Source: Oscillibacter sp.
Lineage (GTDB): Bacteria; Bacillota; Clostridia; Oscillospirales; Oscillospiraceae
Assembly: GCA_017446225.1 (NCBI GenBank)
Contig: JAFSRH010000004.1
Location: 1 to 61,458 of the forward strand
Direction: 5' to 3'
DNA length: 61,458 nt
Below are positions 14,555-23,927 of this stretch, in pieces. Under the pieces are notes generated by a model, which was given only the letters and a program-made list of their open reading frames with translations, was not told the DNA's origin and ran no database searches. The translations under genes were made by a program, and so were the position numbers. The first letter of the stretch is position 1. Every line of letters begins with the position of its first letter.

Positions 14555-17248
14555 TTACCGCTTCCAGCTCATCCAGAAGGGGAACATATCAAGGTCCTGT
14601 TGTTCCATGGAGCCATTCATCATACCGGGGGCCTGTTGACCCATGGGGCCGTTCATCATACCGGGGGCCTGCTGGGACATGGAGCCGTTCGTCATACCGG
14701 GGGCCTGCTGATTCATGGGGCCATTGTTCATACCGGGGTTCTGCTGTCCCATGGGGCCGTTCATCATACCGGGGGCCTGCTGTCCCATGGAGCCGTTATT
14801 CATACCGGGGGCCTGCTGACCCATGGGGCCGTTATTCACAGGCTGTCCCTGTTCCGGATTGAACGCTTGATTCTGCTGATCCATAGGGCCGTTTGCCATA
14901 CCGGGGACCTGCTGGGACATGGAGCCGTTATTCACAGGCTGTCCCTGTTCCGGGTTGAACGCTTGATTCTGCTGATCCATAGGGCCGTTTGCCATACCGG
15001 GGACCTGCTGGGACATGGAGCCGTTATTCACAGGCTGTCCCTGTTCCGGATTGAACGCTTGATTCTGTTGACCCATAGGGCCGTTCGCCATACCGGGGAC
15101 CTGCTGGGACATGGAACCGTTGCTTGTAGGCTGTCCCTGTTCCGGGTTGAAGGTTTGATCCTGCTGACTTGTAGTGTCGTTGTCCATGGGCTGTACAAAC
15201 GCCTGATTCTGTCCCGGGGCGAAGGACTGCGCCTGTCCGCCGGACCCCGCCGTAGCCGTGGCAACCGCGTTGCCGTTTACATACAGCGTGTACGTCTCGC
15301 CGGCAACCAGACTGTCGTCACACAGCATAACCACGTTCGCGTTTTTCGTACCGGTGGCGGAACAAATCGTAGTGCCCGCGCTGTTCTTGATTTCAATGGA
15401 ACTGCCTTTCGTGATGGATACGCTTCCGGTAGAAGTCTGCTGTCCGTTCATGGAGGGCGCGTTATTCTGCTGTCCGTTCATGGACGGAACGCCGTTCTGC
15501 TGTCCGTTTGTAGAGGGCATACCGTTCTGTTGACCGTTCATGGAGGGCACGTTATTCTGTTGACCGTTCATGGACGGAACGCCGTTCTGCTGTCCGTTCA
15601 TAAAGGGTACGCCGTTCTGTTGACCGCTCATGGAGGGCATACCGCCGGAACGCTGAAGCCCTGCCATCTGGTCCTGTGCGCTGATATCCGTTGTAAAGAC
15701 GCCGGTCCGCTGATTCTGTCCGGACCGCTGCCCCATGGCACCCGGGTTGCCCATCATGCCGCCGCCCATGCCGGACGCCGAACCGAACAGCACATAAGTT
15801 CCGGCGCGCGGCTGCATATTCATTCCCGCGACATCCAGTGTCAGGAGCGTTCCGCCGTTATATTCACAGGCGCCGTCATAGTCCAAGGCCGCGTTGCCGC
15901 CGTTGGCCGAGCCGAATACCTTTGTAACGCCGCCGTTGATATGGATATCCCCGCCGTTGTTGTTCCGGGAATCTCCGCCGGCGTCCAGACCATCGCCGCC
16001 CGCGTCAATGGTCCAAGTACCGCCGTTGATATACAGCGCGACTTCATTCGTTGTCGCGTCCGTTGCCGCGTTCACGCCGTCATCGGAGGCCGTAATACTG
16101 CCCGTACCGCTGTTGAGGAAGATACGCGCGCCTTCGAGGCCTTCGTAACTGGCGCTGACGGTGATTTCCGGACCGTTTCCGTCTTTGTCGCCGAGCGTCA
16201 GGTCATAGTCGGCGTGCAACGCGTCATCCCCGGCCTGAATGGAGTAACTCCCGCCGCTGACGGTAACGCTTCCATTAGCGTGCAACGCGTCATCCGCGCT
16301 GTTCAGCGTAAAGGTACCCCCGCTGATAATCACCTTACTGCCGGATTTAATGCCTTTTGCGCTGTCATCGGCGCCAAGCTGTCTGGCGTTGGACGCGCCG
16401 CCGTAAGTCTGGATATCGAACGTACCGCCCGTGATGGTTACGTCTCCGGTACCCTGAATGCCGTCACCCTGCGCGCGAATGGTCACGCTCCCGCCGTTGA
16501 TGTTAATCGTACCCTGAGAGACCGTATCCTCACTGTCGGGTTCGGCCTTGATCCCATCGCCGTCCGCCGTGATGTGGATGGAGCCGCCTTGAATGATGAC
16601 CGCGTTGTCACCGGCGATCCCGTTATTGGCCGCCTTCACATTCAGCGTTACCGCGCCCTCGACCGTAATCGTGGATTCCGCCGCGCCCTTGATTCCGTTC
16701 TTGCACGCGGAGCCGTCCGCGTTCAAAGTACCCGTGCCGGTAATCGTCAGGGACGCGCCCGACTTCACCTTGATGGCCGCGCCTTCAAACGTTTCGGAGG
16801 CCTCATCGGCAAGACTTTCTTTGTCGCTGAGCGTCACCGCGCCGACCGCGTACACCGTGACGTCCGTCTCCTTGTTACAGGACAGCGGCGCGGTCGTGCC
16901 GGAAGCAAGGGACAAATCCTGAAGAATCAGCGTTACGCCCGTGGTCCCCTTCTTGACCGTGATACTGCCTTCGGAACAGGTTCCGGTAATGGCGTACACG
17001 CCGGAAGCGTTGATTGTCAGCGCGGTTCCTTCGACTTTGTAGCCGCTCTCCGTACCGGACGCCGTCACGCCGCTGTCGGAGAACGTCAGGGTCGTGTCGC
17101 TGTCCGGGACGCTGACCGCGCTTTGACGGGCGGCTGTCCGTGTGACGCCGTCCGTATAGGACGCGCTCGCCACTAACGGCATAGCGTTCAGAAGGGTTGT
17201 CAGCGCAATAGCGGAAATCATGGTCCGCTTGAAGGTCAGCTTTTTCAT
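14555..17248 (-). CDS. Secreted beta-helix carbohydrate-binding protein with Met/Gln/Asn repeat tail
   Basis: 897 residues. A signal peptide (MKKLTFKRTMISAIALTTLL) leads to residues about 45-490, a right-handed beta-helix built from turns such as GAAIKVKSGASLTITGTGTL, NGIKGAAESTITVEG and SADDALHANGSVTVSGGSY. This is the pattern of the Cthe_2159-like carbohydrate-binding family (DUF4353), whose founding member binds acidic polysaccharide. Residues about 535-610 are ten-residue repeats (PSMNGQQNGV type). A short beta domain (SSIEIKNSAGTTICSATG) follows, then about 200 residues of 32- and 12-residue repeats rich in Gly, Pro, Met, Gln and Asn. The C-terminus ends FPFWMSWKR without an LPxTG or SLH anchor. 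It is translated behind AAGGAGGAA. Confidence 0.8.
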   Translation of the reverse strand: MKKLTFKRTMISAIALTTLLNAMPLVASASYTDGVTRTAARQSAVSVPDSDTTLTFSDSGVTASGTESGYKVEGTALTINASGVYAITGTCSEGSITVKKGTTGVTLILQDLSLASGTTAPLSCNKETDVTVYAVGAVTLSDKESLADEASETFEGAAIKVKSGASLTITGTGTLNADGSACKNGIKGAAESTITVEGAVTLNVKAANNGIAGDNAVIIQGGSIHITADGDGIKAEPDSEDTVSQGTININGGSVTIRAQGDGIQGTGDVTITGGTFDIQTYGGASNARQLGADDSAKGIKSGSKVIISGGTFTLNSADDALHANGSVTVSGGSYSIQAGDDALHADYDLTLGDKDGNGPEITVSASYEGLEGARIFLNSGTGSITASDDGVNAATDATTNEVALYINGGTWTIDAGGDGLDAGGDSRNNNGGDIHINGGVTKVFGSANGGNAALDYDGACEYNGGTLLTLDVAGMNMQPRAGTYVLFGSASGMGGGMMGNPGAMGQRSGQNQRTGVFTTDISAQDQMAGLQRSGGMPSMSGQQNGVPFMNGQQNGVPSMNGQQNNVPSMNGQQNGMPSTNGQQNGVPSMNGQQNNAPSMNGQQTSTGSVSITKGSSIEIKNSAGTTICSATGTKNANVVMLCDDSLVAGETYTLYVNGNAVATATAGSGGQAQSFAPGQNQAFVQPMDNDTTSQQDQTFNPEQGQPTSNGSMSQQVPGMANGPMGQQNQAFNPEQGQPVNNGSMSQQVPGMANGPMDQQNQAFNPEQGQPVNNGSMSQQVPGMANGPMDQQNQAFNPEQGQPVNNGPMGQQAPGMNNGSMGQQAPGMMNGPMGQQNPGMNNGPMNQQAPGMTNGSMSQQAPGMMNGPMGQQAPGMMNGSMEQQDLDMFPFWMSWKR
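14570..15160 (-). repeat. Tandem 96-bp (32-residue) and 36-bp (12-residue) coding repeats
   Basis: The 96-bp unit recurs at 14831, 14927 and 15023 with a partial, diverged copy beyond. Each encodes GPMDQQNQAFNPEQGQPVNN plus GSMSQQVPGMAN. Towards the 3' end of the gene the unit collapses to about six 12-residue repeats of the form NG(P/S)MxQQxPGM(N/M/T). Near-identity of the 96-bp copies points to recent duplication and length instability. Confidence 0.85.
15440..15640 (-). repeat. Tandem 30-bp (10-residue) coding repeats
   Basis: Seven copies of a ten-residue unit with consensus MNGQQNGVPS, in the same gene but different in sequence from the 32/12-residue set, so two independent expansions occurred. 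Confidence 0.8.
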
Positions 17249-17564
17249 GGTAAAATTCCTCCTTGATTTTTTCGCGGAAACAGTGTATGATATTATGGGT
17301 TTTTATCTGCCGATTTTCGCGCCATGCGAACAAGAGCGTATCGGAAGTTCTGTCCGGCGCGGTATTCGACTGTGTCCCTCTTCGGGGCGCCCGTCCGAGC
17401 GGCTGTCCGCTCCCGGGTTCTGGTATAGTATTCGTGAGCGGGTCCGGAATTTTTGGGGTCCGCGGCAAAAATTTCAATCTGTGCGTTTGTCGCCCCGGAA
17501 CAAGGGAAAATTGCCCCTCCCGACCCTACGCGTCCCCTCCCCCGGAGAGCAACAGCTTCCCAAA

Positions 17565-17656
17565 CCCTTCCCCGCCTGCCGGGGGAAGGCTCACGGACGC
17601 CTGTTTCGGATCGCCTGTCAGAATCCCTTCCCCACCTGCCGGGGAAAGGCTCAACC
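17565..17656. repeat. Two copies of a short GC-rich hairpin repeat
   Basis: CCCTTCCCCGCCTGCC at 17565 and CCCTTCCCCACCTGCC at 17625, each followed by a complementary arm and then GGCTCA. Each copy folds as CCTTCCCC/GGGGAAGG, and they start exactly 60 bases apart. They look like small dispersed palindromic repeats rather than terminators. Confidence 0.6.
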
Positions 17657-17698
17657 GCACAGATCGAAAATTTTTCCAAGACGAATGTCAAAAAGCCC

Positions 17699-17727
17699 TT
17701 GACAGACACGTTTTTTTCCTTTATACT
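17699..17727 (+). promoter_or_regulatory. Sigma-A promoter of the S10-spc-alpha cluster
   Basis: Perfect TTGACA (17699-17704), 17-base spacer, TATACT (17722-17727), followed by a leader of about 230 bases to rpsJ. Confidence 0.75.
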
Positions 17728-17966
17728 GTTTCAGTCTGCTTGACAGGGTCAGGCGGCGCGCGATGAACCGGGAGATTGCTCGTGAACGCGAGGTAACTCA
17801 CGGGGAGTATGTCCGAACCAATCGGGCGGCTGGGAATGGGACCGGTCGGAGTTTTTGTACCCGTCCGGCGTTTTTGTCGGCTGAAATGACACGCACGGAT
17901 TAGCGGACAGATTTTCCCGCCGCGGAGACATACTTTTCTGTACAAATCAGGGGAGGAATCACAATC

Positions 17967-18278
17967 ATGGCACAAAAACAGTTAATCCGCATTCGTCTGA
18001 AAGCCTATGACCATCAGGTGATTGACCAGAGCGCGGAAAAAATCGTGGAAACGGCGCGGCGCACCGGCGCGGAGGTCTCCGGCCCTATCCCCCTTCCGAC
18101 CAAGAAGGAAGTCGTCACGATTCTGCGCGCGGTCCATAAGTACAAGGACAGCCGCGAGCAGTTCGAGCGCCGGACCCACAAGCGCCTGATTGACATTACC
18201 AACTCTACGCCGAAAACGGTCGAGGCGCTTATGGCGCTGGAACTCCCCGCCGGGGTGGAGTTCAATGTCAAACTCTGA
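17967..18278 (+). CDS. rpsJ: Ribosomal protein S10
   Basis: 103 residues; [20 protein letters not shown] and the hallmark loop [16 protein letters not shown] identify S10 (also NusE in antitermination complexes). It is the first gene of the S10 cluster, behind GGGGAGG. The bases between it and rplC carry a small hairpin. Confidence 0.97.
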   Translation: MAQKQLIRIRLKAYDHQVIDQSAEKIVETARRTGAEVSGPIPLPTKKEVVTILRAVHKYKDSREQFERRTHKRLIDITNSTPKTVEALMALELPAGVEFNVKL

Positions 18279-18322
18279 CCGGCTCTCAGGCGTTACCTAT
18301 ATATAGCTACGGGCGGGGTCAT

Positions 18323-18342
18323 GTCGGCGGCTCCCCGCCGAC
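18323..18342 (+). other. Hairpin in the rpsJ-rplC spacer
   Basis: GTCGGCGG-CTCC-CCGCCGAC, a perfect 8-bp stem 26 bases before rplC with no T tract. It is possibly an mRNA processing or translational element. Confidence 0.4.
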
Positions 18343-18368
18343 CAATAACCTAACAAGGAGGAAGAGCG

Positions 18369-19085
18369 ATGAAAGCGATTATCGGCAAAAAAGTGGGGAT
18401 GTCCCAAGTTTTTGACGAGAACGGCAAAGTGATTCCCGTAACAGTCATTGAGGCGGGACCGTGCGCTGTTGTCCAGAAAAAGACCGAGGAGAAGGACGGG
18501 TACAACGCGGTGCAGTTGGGCTTCGGCGATGTGCCCGAGCGCAAACTGACAAAGCCTGAAATGGGCCACCTCAGTAAAGCGGGCGTTGGCCCGAAAAAGT
18601 ACCTTCGGGAGTTCGACCTTGACAACGCGGAGGAACTGAGCGTGGGCGATGTGGTCCGGGCCGACACCTTCGCGGAAGGCGACTTCGTGGACGTCACCGG
18701 CACCAGCAAGGGCCATGGATATCAGGGCGTTGTGAAGCGTCACGGCGCGCACCGGCTCAAAGAGACCCACGGTAGCGGCCCGGTCGGACGTCACCCGGGT
18801 TCCATGGGGCCGTCCACGGACCCCTCCCGCGTGTTCAAGGGCAAAATCGGCGCCGGACACATGGGCGTGGAACAGGTGACCGTACAGAATCTCCGGGTTG
18901 TCCGGGTGAACGCGGAATTGAATCTTCTGGCCGTGTGCGGCGCGGTGCCCGGCCCGAAAGGCAGTCTGGTTACGGTGAAGTCCACCGTCAAGACGCACAA
19001 GGCCAAACAGCTTGGCGCCGACATCAGCCGTAACCCGCAGAAGGCTTCCGGACGCAATCCGCAGAAGGCCTCCGCGAGAAAGTAA
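18369..19085 (+). CDS. rplC: Ribosomal protein L3
   Basis: 238 residues; begins [20 protein letters not shown] and carries the conserved central loop [21 protein letters not shown] and KIGAGHMG. It is slightly longer than the usual 205-215 residues because of a basic tail ending in a duplicated RNPQKAS segment. It has an AAGGAGG ribosome site. Confidence 0.97.
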   Translation: MKAIIGKKVGMSQVFDENGKVIPVTVIEAGPCAVVQKKTEEKDGYNAVQLGFGDVPERKLTKPEMGHLSKAGVGPKKYLREFDLDNAEELSVGDVVRADTFAEGDFVDVTGTSKGHGYQGVVKRHGAHRLKETHGSGPVGRHPGSMGPSTDPSRVFKGKIGAGHMGVEQVTVQNLRVVRVNAELNLLAVCGAVPGPKGSLVTVKSTVKTHKAKQLGADISRNPQKASGRNPQKASARK

Positions 19086-19103
19086 GAAAGGGGTGTGTCT
19101 CGA

Positions 19104-19727
19104 TTGTCTACCGTGAATGTTTTGAATATGTCCGGCGAACAGGCCGGAACCGTGGAACTGAACGACTCGATTTTTGGGATTGAACCCAACGAGGCGGTCG
19201 TGCATCTGGTGGTTCGGAATCATCTGGCCAACTGCCGTCAGGGGACGCAAAGCGCGCTGACGCGAGCGGAAGTGTCGGGCGGCGGCAAGAAGCCGTGGCG
19301 GCAGAAGGGCACCGGGCACGCCAGACAGGGCAGTACCCGCGCCCCGCAGTGGACCCACGGCGGCGTGGCGTTCGCGCCCAAGCCGCGCAGTTACAAGTTC
19401 CATGTCAACAAGAAGGTCCGCCGTCTGGCGCTCAAGTCGGTCCTCTCGGCGAAGGCCAAAGAGGGAAACCTGCTGGTCATTGACGCGATCCGGCTGGACG
19501 AAATCAAGACCGCCGCGTTCCGGAAGTTCCTTGAGGCGGTCAAGGCGGACGGAAAGGCCGTGGTCGTGACGCCCGCCGTGGACATGACCGTTTACAAGAG
19601 CGCCCGGAATCTCCCCGGCGTGCTGACCACGCCCGCCGCGCAGTTGAGCGTTTACGACATCCTCAACGCGAAGTATCTGGTAGTGGACCGGGCCGCCCTC
19701 TCCAAAATTGAGGAGGTGTACGCGTAA
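19104..19727 (+). CDS. rplD: Ribosomal protein L4
   Basis: 207 residues from a TTG start (MSTVNVLNMSGEQAGTVELN), matching the length and N-terminus of family members. A GTG at 19095 is also in frame but lies directly on the ribosome site AAAGGGG. The conserved block VSGGGKKPWRQKGTGHARQG is present. The stop overlaps the rplW ATG (TAATG). In other bacteria L4 autoregulates the S10 operon; no recognisable target was found in the leader here. Confidence 0.95.
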   Translation: MSTVNVLNMSGEQAGTVELNDSIFGIEPNEAVVHLVVRNHLANCRQGTQSALTRAEVSGGGKKPWRQKGTGHARQGSTRAPQWTHGGVAFAPKPRSYKFHVNKKVRRLALKSVLSAKAKEGNLLVIDAIRLDEIKTAAFRKFLEAVKADGKAVVVTPAVDMTVYKSARNLPGVLTTPAAQLSVYDILNAKYLVVDRAALSKIEEVYA

Positions 19728-20023
19728 TGGCGACCGCTTATGATATCATTATCCGCCCCGTCATTACGGAGCGTTCCATGTCCGCCGCGCAGGACAAGAA
19801 ATACGTCTTTGAAGTCGCGCCGGACGCGGGCAAGATTCAGATCAAACAGGCCATTGAAGAGATTTTCGGCGTGAAGGTCGCGGACGTCAATACCATGAAC
19901 GTACGCGGCAAGCGTAAGCGCGTGGGCGCGGGGCGTCAGGGCATGACCAAGAGCTGGAAAAAGGCTTACGTCCGCCTGAAAGACGACTCCAAGACCATCG
20001 AATTCTTTGAAGGCATGGTCTGA
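19727..20023 (+). CDS. rplW: Ribosomal protein L23
   Basis: 98 residues; [32 protein letters not shown] and the basic loop [22 protein letters not shown] define L23, which lies by the exit tunnel and docks trigger factor and SRP. It overlaps rplD by one base. Confidence 0.97.
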   Translation: MATAYDIIIRPVITERSMSAAQDKKYVFEVAPDAGKIQIKQAIEEIFGVKVADVNTMNVRGKRKRVGAGRQGMTKSWKKAYVRLKDDSKTIEFFEGMV

Positions 20024-20046
20024 CGGGGAAGGAGTGTGAGAAAGTC

Positions 20047-20883
20047 ATGTCCATCAAGAGTTACAAGCCGACCACCCCGTCCAGACGGCAGATGACCGTA
20101 TCCGGGTTTGACGGTATCGACAAGCACGCGAGGCCCGAACCGTCCCTGACGGCCCCCCTTCAGAAGAGCGCCGGACGGAACAGCTACGGACACATCACCG
20201 TCCGCCACCGCGGCGGCGGCAACAAGCGCAAGTACCGCGTGATTGACTTCAAGCGCGACAAGCACGATATGTTTGCCACGGTCGTGCGGCTGGAGTACGA
20301 CCCCAACCGGAGCGCGAATATCGCCCTGCTGGAATATGAGGACGGCGAACGCCGCTATATTCTGGCCCCCGTGGGCCTGACCGCCGGGGACAAAGTCGAG
20401 TCCGGCGCCGGCGCCGACATCAAGCCCGGCAACGCCCTTCCGATTGCCAACATCCCGGTCGGTACCGTGATTCACAACATCGAACTCCATCCCGGCAAGG
20501 GCGCGCAACTGGTGCGCTCCGCCGGAACCGCCGCGCAGTTAATGGCCAAAGAGGGCCGGGACGCGCAGATTCGTATGCCCTCCGGCGAAGTGCGCATTGT
20601 GCGTATCAACTGCATGGCCACCATCGGACAGGTCGGCAACATCGACCATGAGAACATCAATCTGGGCAAGGCCGGGCGGAAACGTCACATGGGCTGGCGT
20701 CCCACGGTGCGCGGCTCGGTCATGAACCCCAACGACCACCCGCACGGCGGCGGCGAAGGCCGCGCTCCGGTAGGCCGTCCGGGACCTGTCACCCCGTGGG
20801 GCAAACCCGCGCTGGGCTACAAGACCCGCAAGGGCAAGAATCCTACCAACAAGTTCATTGTCAAGCGCCGTAACGAGAAGTAA
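20047..20883 (+). CDS. rplB: Ribosomal protein L2
   Basis: 278 residues; contains [20 protein letters not shown] and the peptidyl-transferase-proximal segment [19 protein letters not shown] including the conserved His. Normal length, GGAAGGAG ribosome site. Confidence 0.98.
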   Translation: MSIKSYKPTTPSRRQMTVSGFDGIDKHARPEPSLTAPLQKSAGRNSYGHITVRHRGGGNKRKYRVIDFKRDKHDMFATVVRLEYDPNRSANIALLEYEDGERRYILAPVGLTAGDKVESGAGADIKPGNALPIANIPVGTVIHNIELHPGKGAQLVRSAGTAAQLMAKEGRDAQIRMPSGEVRIVRINCMATIGQVGNIDHENINLGKAGRKRHMGWRPTVRGSVMNPNDHPHGGGEGRAPVGRPGPVTPWGKPALGYKTRKGKNPTNKFIVKRRNEK

Positions 20884-20897
20884 GGGAGGCATACGCT

Positions 20898-21161
20898 GTG
20901 AGCAGATCCGTGAAAAAAGGCCCGTTCGTAGCCCCTGAGCTTCTCAAACGGGTGGAAGAAATGAACCGGAAGAACGAAAAGAAAGTGCTGAAAACGTGGA
21001 GCCGCGCTTCTACCATTTTCCCCGCTTTCGTGGGGCATACCATTGCCGTGCATGACGGGCGCAAGCACGTTCCCGTCTACATTCAGGAGGACATGGTAGG
21101 CCACAAGTTAGGCGAGTTCGCGCCTACCCGTACCTTCCGCGGACACAGGAAGGACTCTTAA
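20898..21161 (+). CDS. rpsS: Ribosomal protein S19
   Basis: 87 residues from a GTG start behind [29 protein letters not shown] and [19 protein letters not shown] are the family signatures. Usual place after rplB. Confidence 0.97.
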   Translation: MSRSVKKGPFVAPELLKRVEEMNRKNEKKVLKTWSRASTIFPAFVGHTIAVHDGRKHVPVYIQEDMVGHKLGEFAPTRTFRGHRKDS

Positions 21162-21183
21162 GGGAAGGAGCCGATTTTAGGAT

Positions 21184-21528
21184 ATGGAACACAATGAAGT
21201 TAGCGCGTACCTGCACTATGTCCGCATCTCTCCCCGGAAAGTCCAGATTGTGTGCGACCTGATTCGCGGCAAGGACACCGGCACGGCGATGGCGATTCTC
21301 ATGCAGACCCCTAAGGCCGCGTCCGAACCGCTTCAGAAACTCCTCAAAAGCGCGGTCGCCAACGCGGAGAACAATTTCAACATGGACCCGGAGAAACTGG
21401 TCGTGTCGGAAGTGTTCGCCACCCCCGGCCCCACCCTGAAACGGATTATGCCGCGCGCGCAGGGACGGGCGTACCGCATTAACAAACGTACGTCTCATGT
21501 CACGCTGTCCGTGACGGAAAAGGCATAA
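21184..21528 (+). CDS. rplV: Ribosomal protein L22
   Basis: 114 residues; [19 protein letters not shown] at the N-terminus and the tunnel-lining C-terminal loop [20 protein letters not shown] are present, with the expected length. Confidence 0.97.
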   Translation: MEHNEVSAYLHYVRISPRKVQIVCDLIRGKDTGTAMAILMQTPKAASEPLQKLLKSAVANAENNFNMDPEKLVVSEVFATPGPTLKRIMPRAQGRAYRINKRTSHVTLSVTEKA

Positions 21529-21544
21529 GGGAGGAGGCAGTTTT

Positions 21545-22591
21545 ATGGGACAGAAAGTCAATCCGCACGGCCTGCGTGTGGGCGTCATCAAAGACTGGGA
21601 TTCCCGGTGGTATGCCAGCGAGGAGAAGGTCGGAGACCTGATCGTGGAGGACCAGAAAATCCGGAAGTTCCTCAAAAAGACCCTTTACAGTTCCGGCGTG
21701 CCCCGGATTGAGATTGAGCGCAGCAATGACGTTGTGACCGTTTTCCTGCACTGCGCGCGCCCGGGCATGGTCATCGGACAGGGCGGAAAGCAGATCGAAG
21801 AGTACCGGCTGGCCCTTGAGAAGATGATCGGCAAAAAGGCCCGGCTGAACATTGTCGAGGTCAAGAACCCCGATATGGACGCCCAGCTTGTCGCCGAGAA
21901 TATCGCCCAACAGCTTGAAAAGCGTATCAGCCACCGCCGCGCCATGAAAAACGCCATGGCCCGCGCCATGCGCGCCGGGGCGAAGGGTATCAAGACCTGT
22001 TGCTCCGGGCGTCTGGGCGGACGCGAAATCGCCGGCGTTGAACATTACCACGAGGGCACCATTCCCCTGCAAACCATCCGCGCCGATATCGAATACGGCT
22101 TTGCCGAGGCCGCGACCACGTTCGGGCGTATCGGCGTAAAGGTCTGGATCTACAAGGGCGAAGTCCTCTCCCAGACCCTGCGCACCACCCCGCGCACCAT
22201 GGACACCAGCAAGCCCTATCAGGAACGCCGCGAGCGCAGACGCCGCGATGACCGCCGGGGCGGGTTCAACCGTGACCGGCAGGGCGGCGGATTCAATCGT
22301 GACCGTCAGGGCGGCGCGCCGGGAAGCGGATTCAACCGCGACCGTCAGGGCGGCGGCGGATTCAACCGTGACCGTCAGGGCGCGCCGGGAGGCGGATTCA
22401 ACCGCGACCGTCAGGGCGGCGGCGGATTCAACCGTGACCGGCAAGGCGGCGGGTTTAACCGTGACCGTCAGGGCGCGCCGGGACGTCCGGCCGGGATGAA
22501 CCGTCAGATGAGCGCGCCGCGTCCGGCCCGTCCGGCCCCCGCCGAAGGCCACGCGCCGGAGGCTCCCGCCAAAGAAGGAGGGGCAGAATAA
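21545..22591 (+). CDS. rpsC: Ribosomal protein S3 with long FNRDRQG-repeat tail
   Basis: 348 residues against a usual 210-240. The normal S3 core occupies residues 1 to about 212: [20 protein letters not shown], the KH domain with [15 protein letters not shown], and the closing [16 protein letters not shown]. After residue 215 comes a basic run ([12 protein letters not shown]) and seven copies of FNRDRQG separated by Gly-rich linkers (22258-22480), then a Pro/Ala/Glu-rich end. The tail is predicted to be disordered and resembles RGG-type RNA-binding regions. In the ribosome it would extend from the small-subunit head near the mRNA entry channel. Reading frame and neighbouring gene spacing are intact, so this is a genuine extension. 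Confidence 0.95.
   Translation: MGQKVNPHGLRVGVIKDWDSRWYASEEKVGDLIVEDQKIRKFLKKTLYSSGVPRIEIERSNDVVTVFLHCARPGMVIGQGGKQIEEYRLALEKMIGKKARLNIVEVKNPDMDAQLVAENIAQQLEKRISHRRAMKNAMARAMRAGAKGIKTCCSGRLGGREIAGVEHYHEGTIPLQTIRADIEYGFAEAATTFGRIGVKVWIYKGEVLSQTLRTTPRTMDTSKPYQERRERRRRDDRRGGFNRDRQGGGFNRDRQGGAPGSGFNRDRQGGGGFNRDRQGAPGGGFNRDRQGGGGFNRDRQGGGFNRDRQGAPGRPAGMNRQMSAPRPARPAPAEGHAPEAPAKEGGAE
22258..22480 (+). repeat. Seven in-frame FNRDRQG coding repeats in rpsC
   Basis: Near-identical 21-33-base units (TTCAACCGTGACCGTCAGGG and close variants) encode the S3 tail. Their similarity suggests expansion by slippage or recombination. Confidence 0.85.
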
Positions 22592-22593
22592 TT

Positions 22594-23046
22594 ATGTTAA
22601 TGCCTAAGAGAGTGAAATACCGCCGCGTCCATCGCGGACGGATGACCGGCAAGGCCACGCGCGGCAATCAGATTACCTACGGGGAATTCGGCCTTCAGGC
22701 CACGGAACCGGGCTGGATTACCAGCAACCAGATTGAGGCCGCCCGTATCGCTATGACCCGTTACACCCGCCGCGGCGGTCAGGTCTGGATCAAGATTTTC
22801 CCCGACAAGCCCGTGACCAAGAAGCCCGCCGAAACCCGTATGGGTTCCGGCAAAGGCTCCCCGGAGTTCTGGGTGGCGGTGGTGAAGCCGGGCCGCGTGA
22901 TGTTTGAAATCGCGGGCGTACCCGCCGAGACCGCCAAGGAAGCGTTACGTCTGGCGAGCCACAAACTGCCCATCAAAACCAAAATCCTCCGCCGTGAGGA
23001 TGTCGCCGTGGAACCGGCTGTCACGTCCGTGGAAGCAGGTGAATGA
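22594..23046 (+). CDS. rplP: Ribosomal protein L16
   Basis: 150 residues; [20 protein letters not shown] and the P-site-tRNA-proximal loop [19 protein letters not shown] are diagnostic. ATG 22594 is used because L16 normally begins M-L-x-P-K; an ATG lies two codons later. The gene ends next to rpmC. Confidence 0.96.
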   Translation: MLMPKRVKYRRVHRGRMTGKATRGNQITYGEFGLQATEPGWITSNQIEAARIAMTRYTRRGGQVWIKIFPDKPVTKKPAETRMGSGKGSPEFWVAVVKPGRVMFEIAGVPAETAKEALRLASHKLPIKTKILRREDVAVEPAVTSVEAGE

Positions 23047-23048
23047 GA

Positions 23049-23243
23049 ATGAAGGCAAGTGAATTTCGCAAGATGACCAAGGAAGAGCTGGACGAAAAAC
23101 TGGTCGGCTTGAAAAAGGACCTCTTTTTCCTGCGGATGCAGCACGCCACAAATCAGCTCGACAACCCCCTGAAAATCCGGGAGACCCGGCACGACATTGC
23201 CCGCGTCAAGACGGTTCTGGCCGAACTGGCCGCGCGGCAGTGA
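23049..23243 (+). CDS. rpmC: Ribosomal protein L29
   Basis: 64 residues; [18 protein letters not shown] and [20 protein letters not shown] fit L29. The ATG at 23049 lies seven bases from AGGTG; the ATG at 23043, overlapping the rplP stop, is the alternative and adds two residues. Confidence 0.93.
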   Translation: MKASEFRKMTKEELDEKLVGLKKDLFFLRMQHATNQLDNPLKIRETRHDIARVKTVLAELAARQ

Positions 23244-23262
23244 GAAGAGGAGGGAACAGACA

Positions 23263-23529
23263 ATGAGTGAAGAAAAACGGACTTCCTCCCGCAAAACCCG
23301 CGTAGGCAAGGTCGTGTCCGACAAGATGGACAAAACGGTCGTGGTCGCGGTGGCCGACCGCGTGGCGCACCCGCTCTACAAGAAAATCGTGGGCCGGACT
23401 TACAAGCTCAAGGCCCATGACGAGAAGAACGAGTGCGGAATCGGCGACCGCGTACAGGTGATGGAGACCCGCCCGCTGTCCAAGGACAAACGCTGGCGCG
23501 TGGTCCGGATCATCGAGAAGGCGAAGTAA
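23263..23529 (+). CDS. rpsQ: Ribosomal protein S17
   Basis: 88 residues from an ATG behind [29 protein letters not shown] and [20 protein letters not shown] are the S17 signatures. The longer open frame upstream lies inside rpmC and is ignored. Confidence 0.96.
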   Translation: MSEEKRTSSRKTRVGKVVSDKMDKTVVVAVADRVAHPLYKKIVGRTYKLKAHDEKNECGIGDRVQVMETRPLSKDKRWRVVRIIEKAK

Positions 23530-23545
23530 AAGGAGGCGCTGAAAG

Positions 23546-23914
23546 TTGATTCAACAGGAAACGTTCCTCAAGGTCGCCGACAACACGGGGGCCAGAGAGA
23601 TTAAATGTATCCGGGTTTTAGGCGGCTCCACCCGGAAGTACGGCAACATTGGCGATGTCATTGTTGCCTCCGTGCGGAAGTCCACGCCGGGCGGCATGGT
23701 CAAGAAGGGCGAAGTCGTCCGGGCCGTGATCGTGCGCAGCGCGAAGGGAATCCGCCGCGCGGACGGGACCTATGTCCGCTTTGACGACAACGCCGCCGTG
23801 CTGATTCGTGACGACAAGAACCCCAGAGGCACGCGTATTTTCGGGCCGGTGGCCCGCGAACTGCGCGACAGGGATTATATGAAAATCCTGTCTCTGGCTC
23901 CGGAAGTGATTTGA
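23546..23914 (+). CDS. rplN: Ribosomal protein L14
   Basis: 122 residues from a TTG start placed behind [27 protein letters not shown] and the signature [13 protein letters not shown] confirm L14. Confidence 0.97.
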   Translation: MIQQETFLKVADNTGAREIKCIRVLGGSTRKYGNIGDVIVASVRKSTPGGMVKKGEVVRAVIVRSAKGIRRADGTYVRFDDNAAVLIRDDKNPRGTRIFGPVARELRDRDYMKILSLAPEVI

Positions 23915-23927
23915 GGAGGCGGACCAT

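Larger units (their letters stand above)
17249..17966. other. Long intergenic region ahead of the ribosomal protein cluster
   Basis: 718 bases with no supported gene. It contains two copies of a GC-rich hairpin repeat (17565 and 17625), a strong sigma-A promoter (17699-17727) and a leader of about 230 bases before rpsJ. In the leader, two similar segments, each with GTTTTTGT after a C/G-rich block, lie at about 17848-17880. No known ribosomal leader motif was recognised. TTGACA at 17740-17745 could be a second -35, but its -10 is poor. Confidence 0.5.

Noticed and set aside
14405-17176. A 923-codon open frame on the plus strand, opposite the beta-helix protein gene
   Set aside because: It has no ribosome site, its product is a run of His-Gly-Ala repeats that mirror the coding repeats of the opposite strand, and it overlaps degV. 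It is open only because of the codon bias of the true gene.
20-17240. Mobile element or phage remnant around the tyrosine recombinase
   Set aside because: No att-type direct repeats, excisionase, transposase or phage genes are near; neighbours are core genes.
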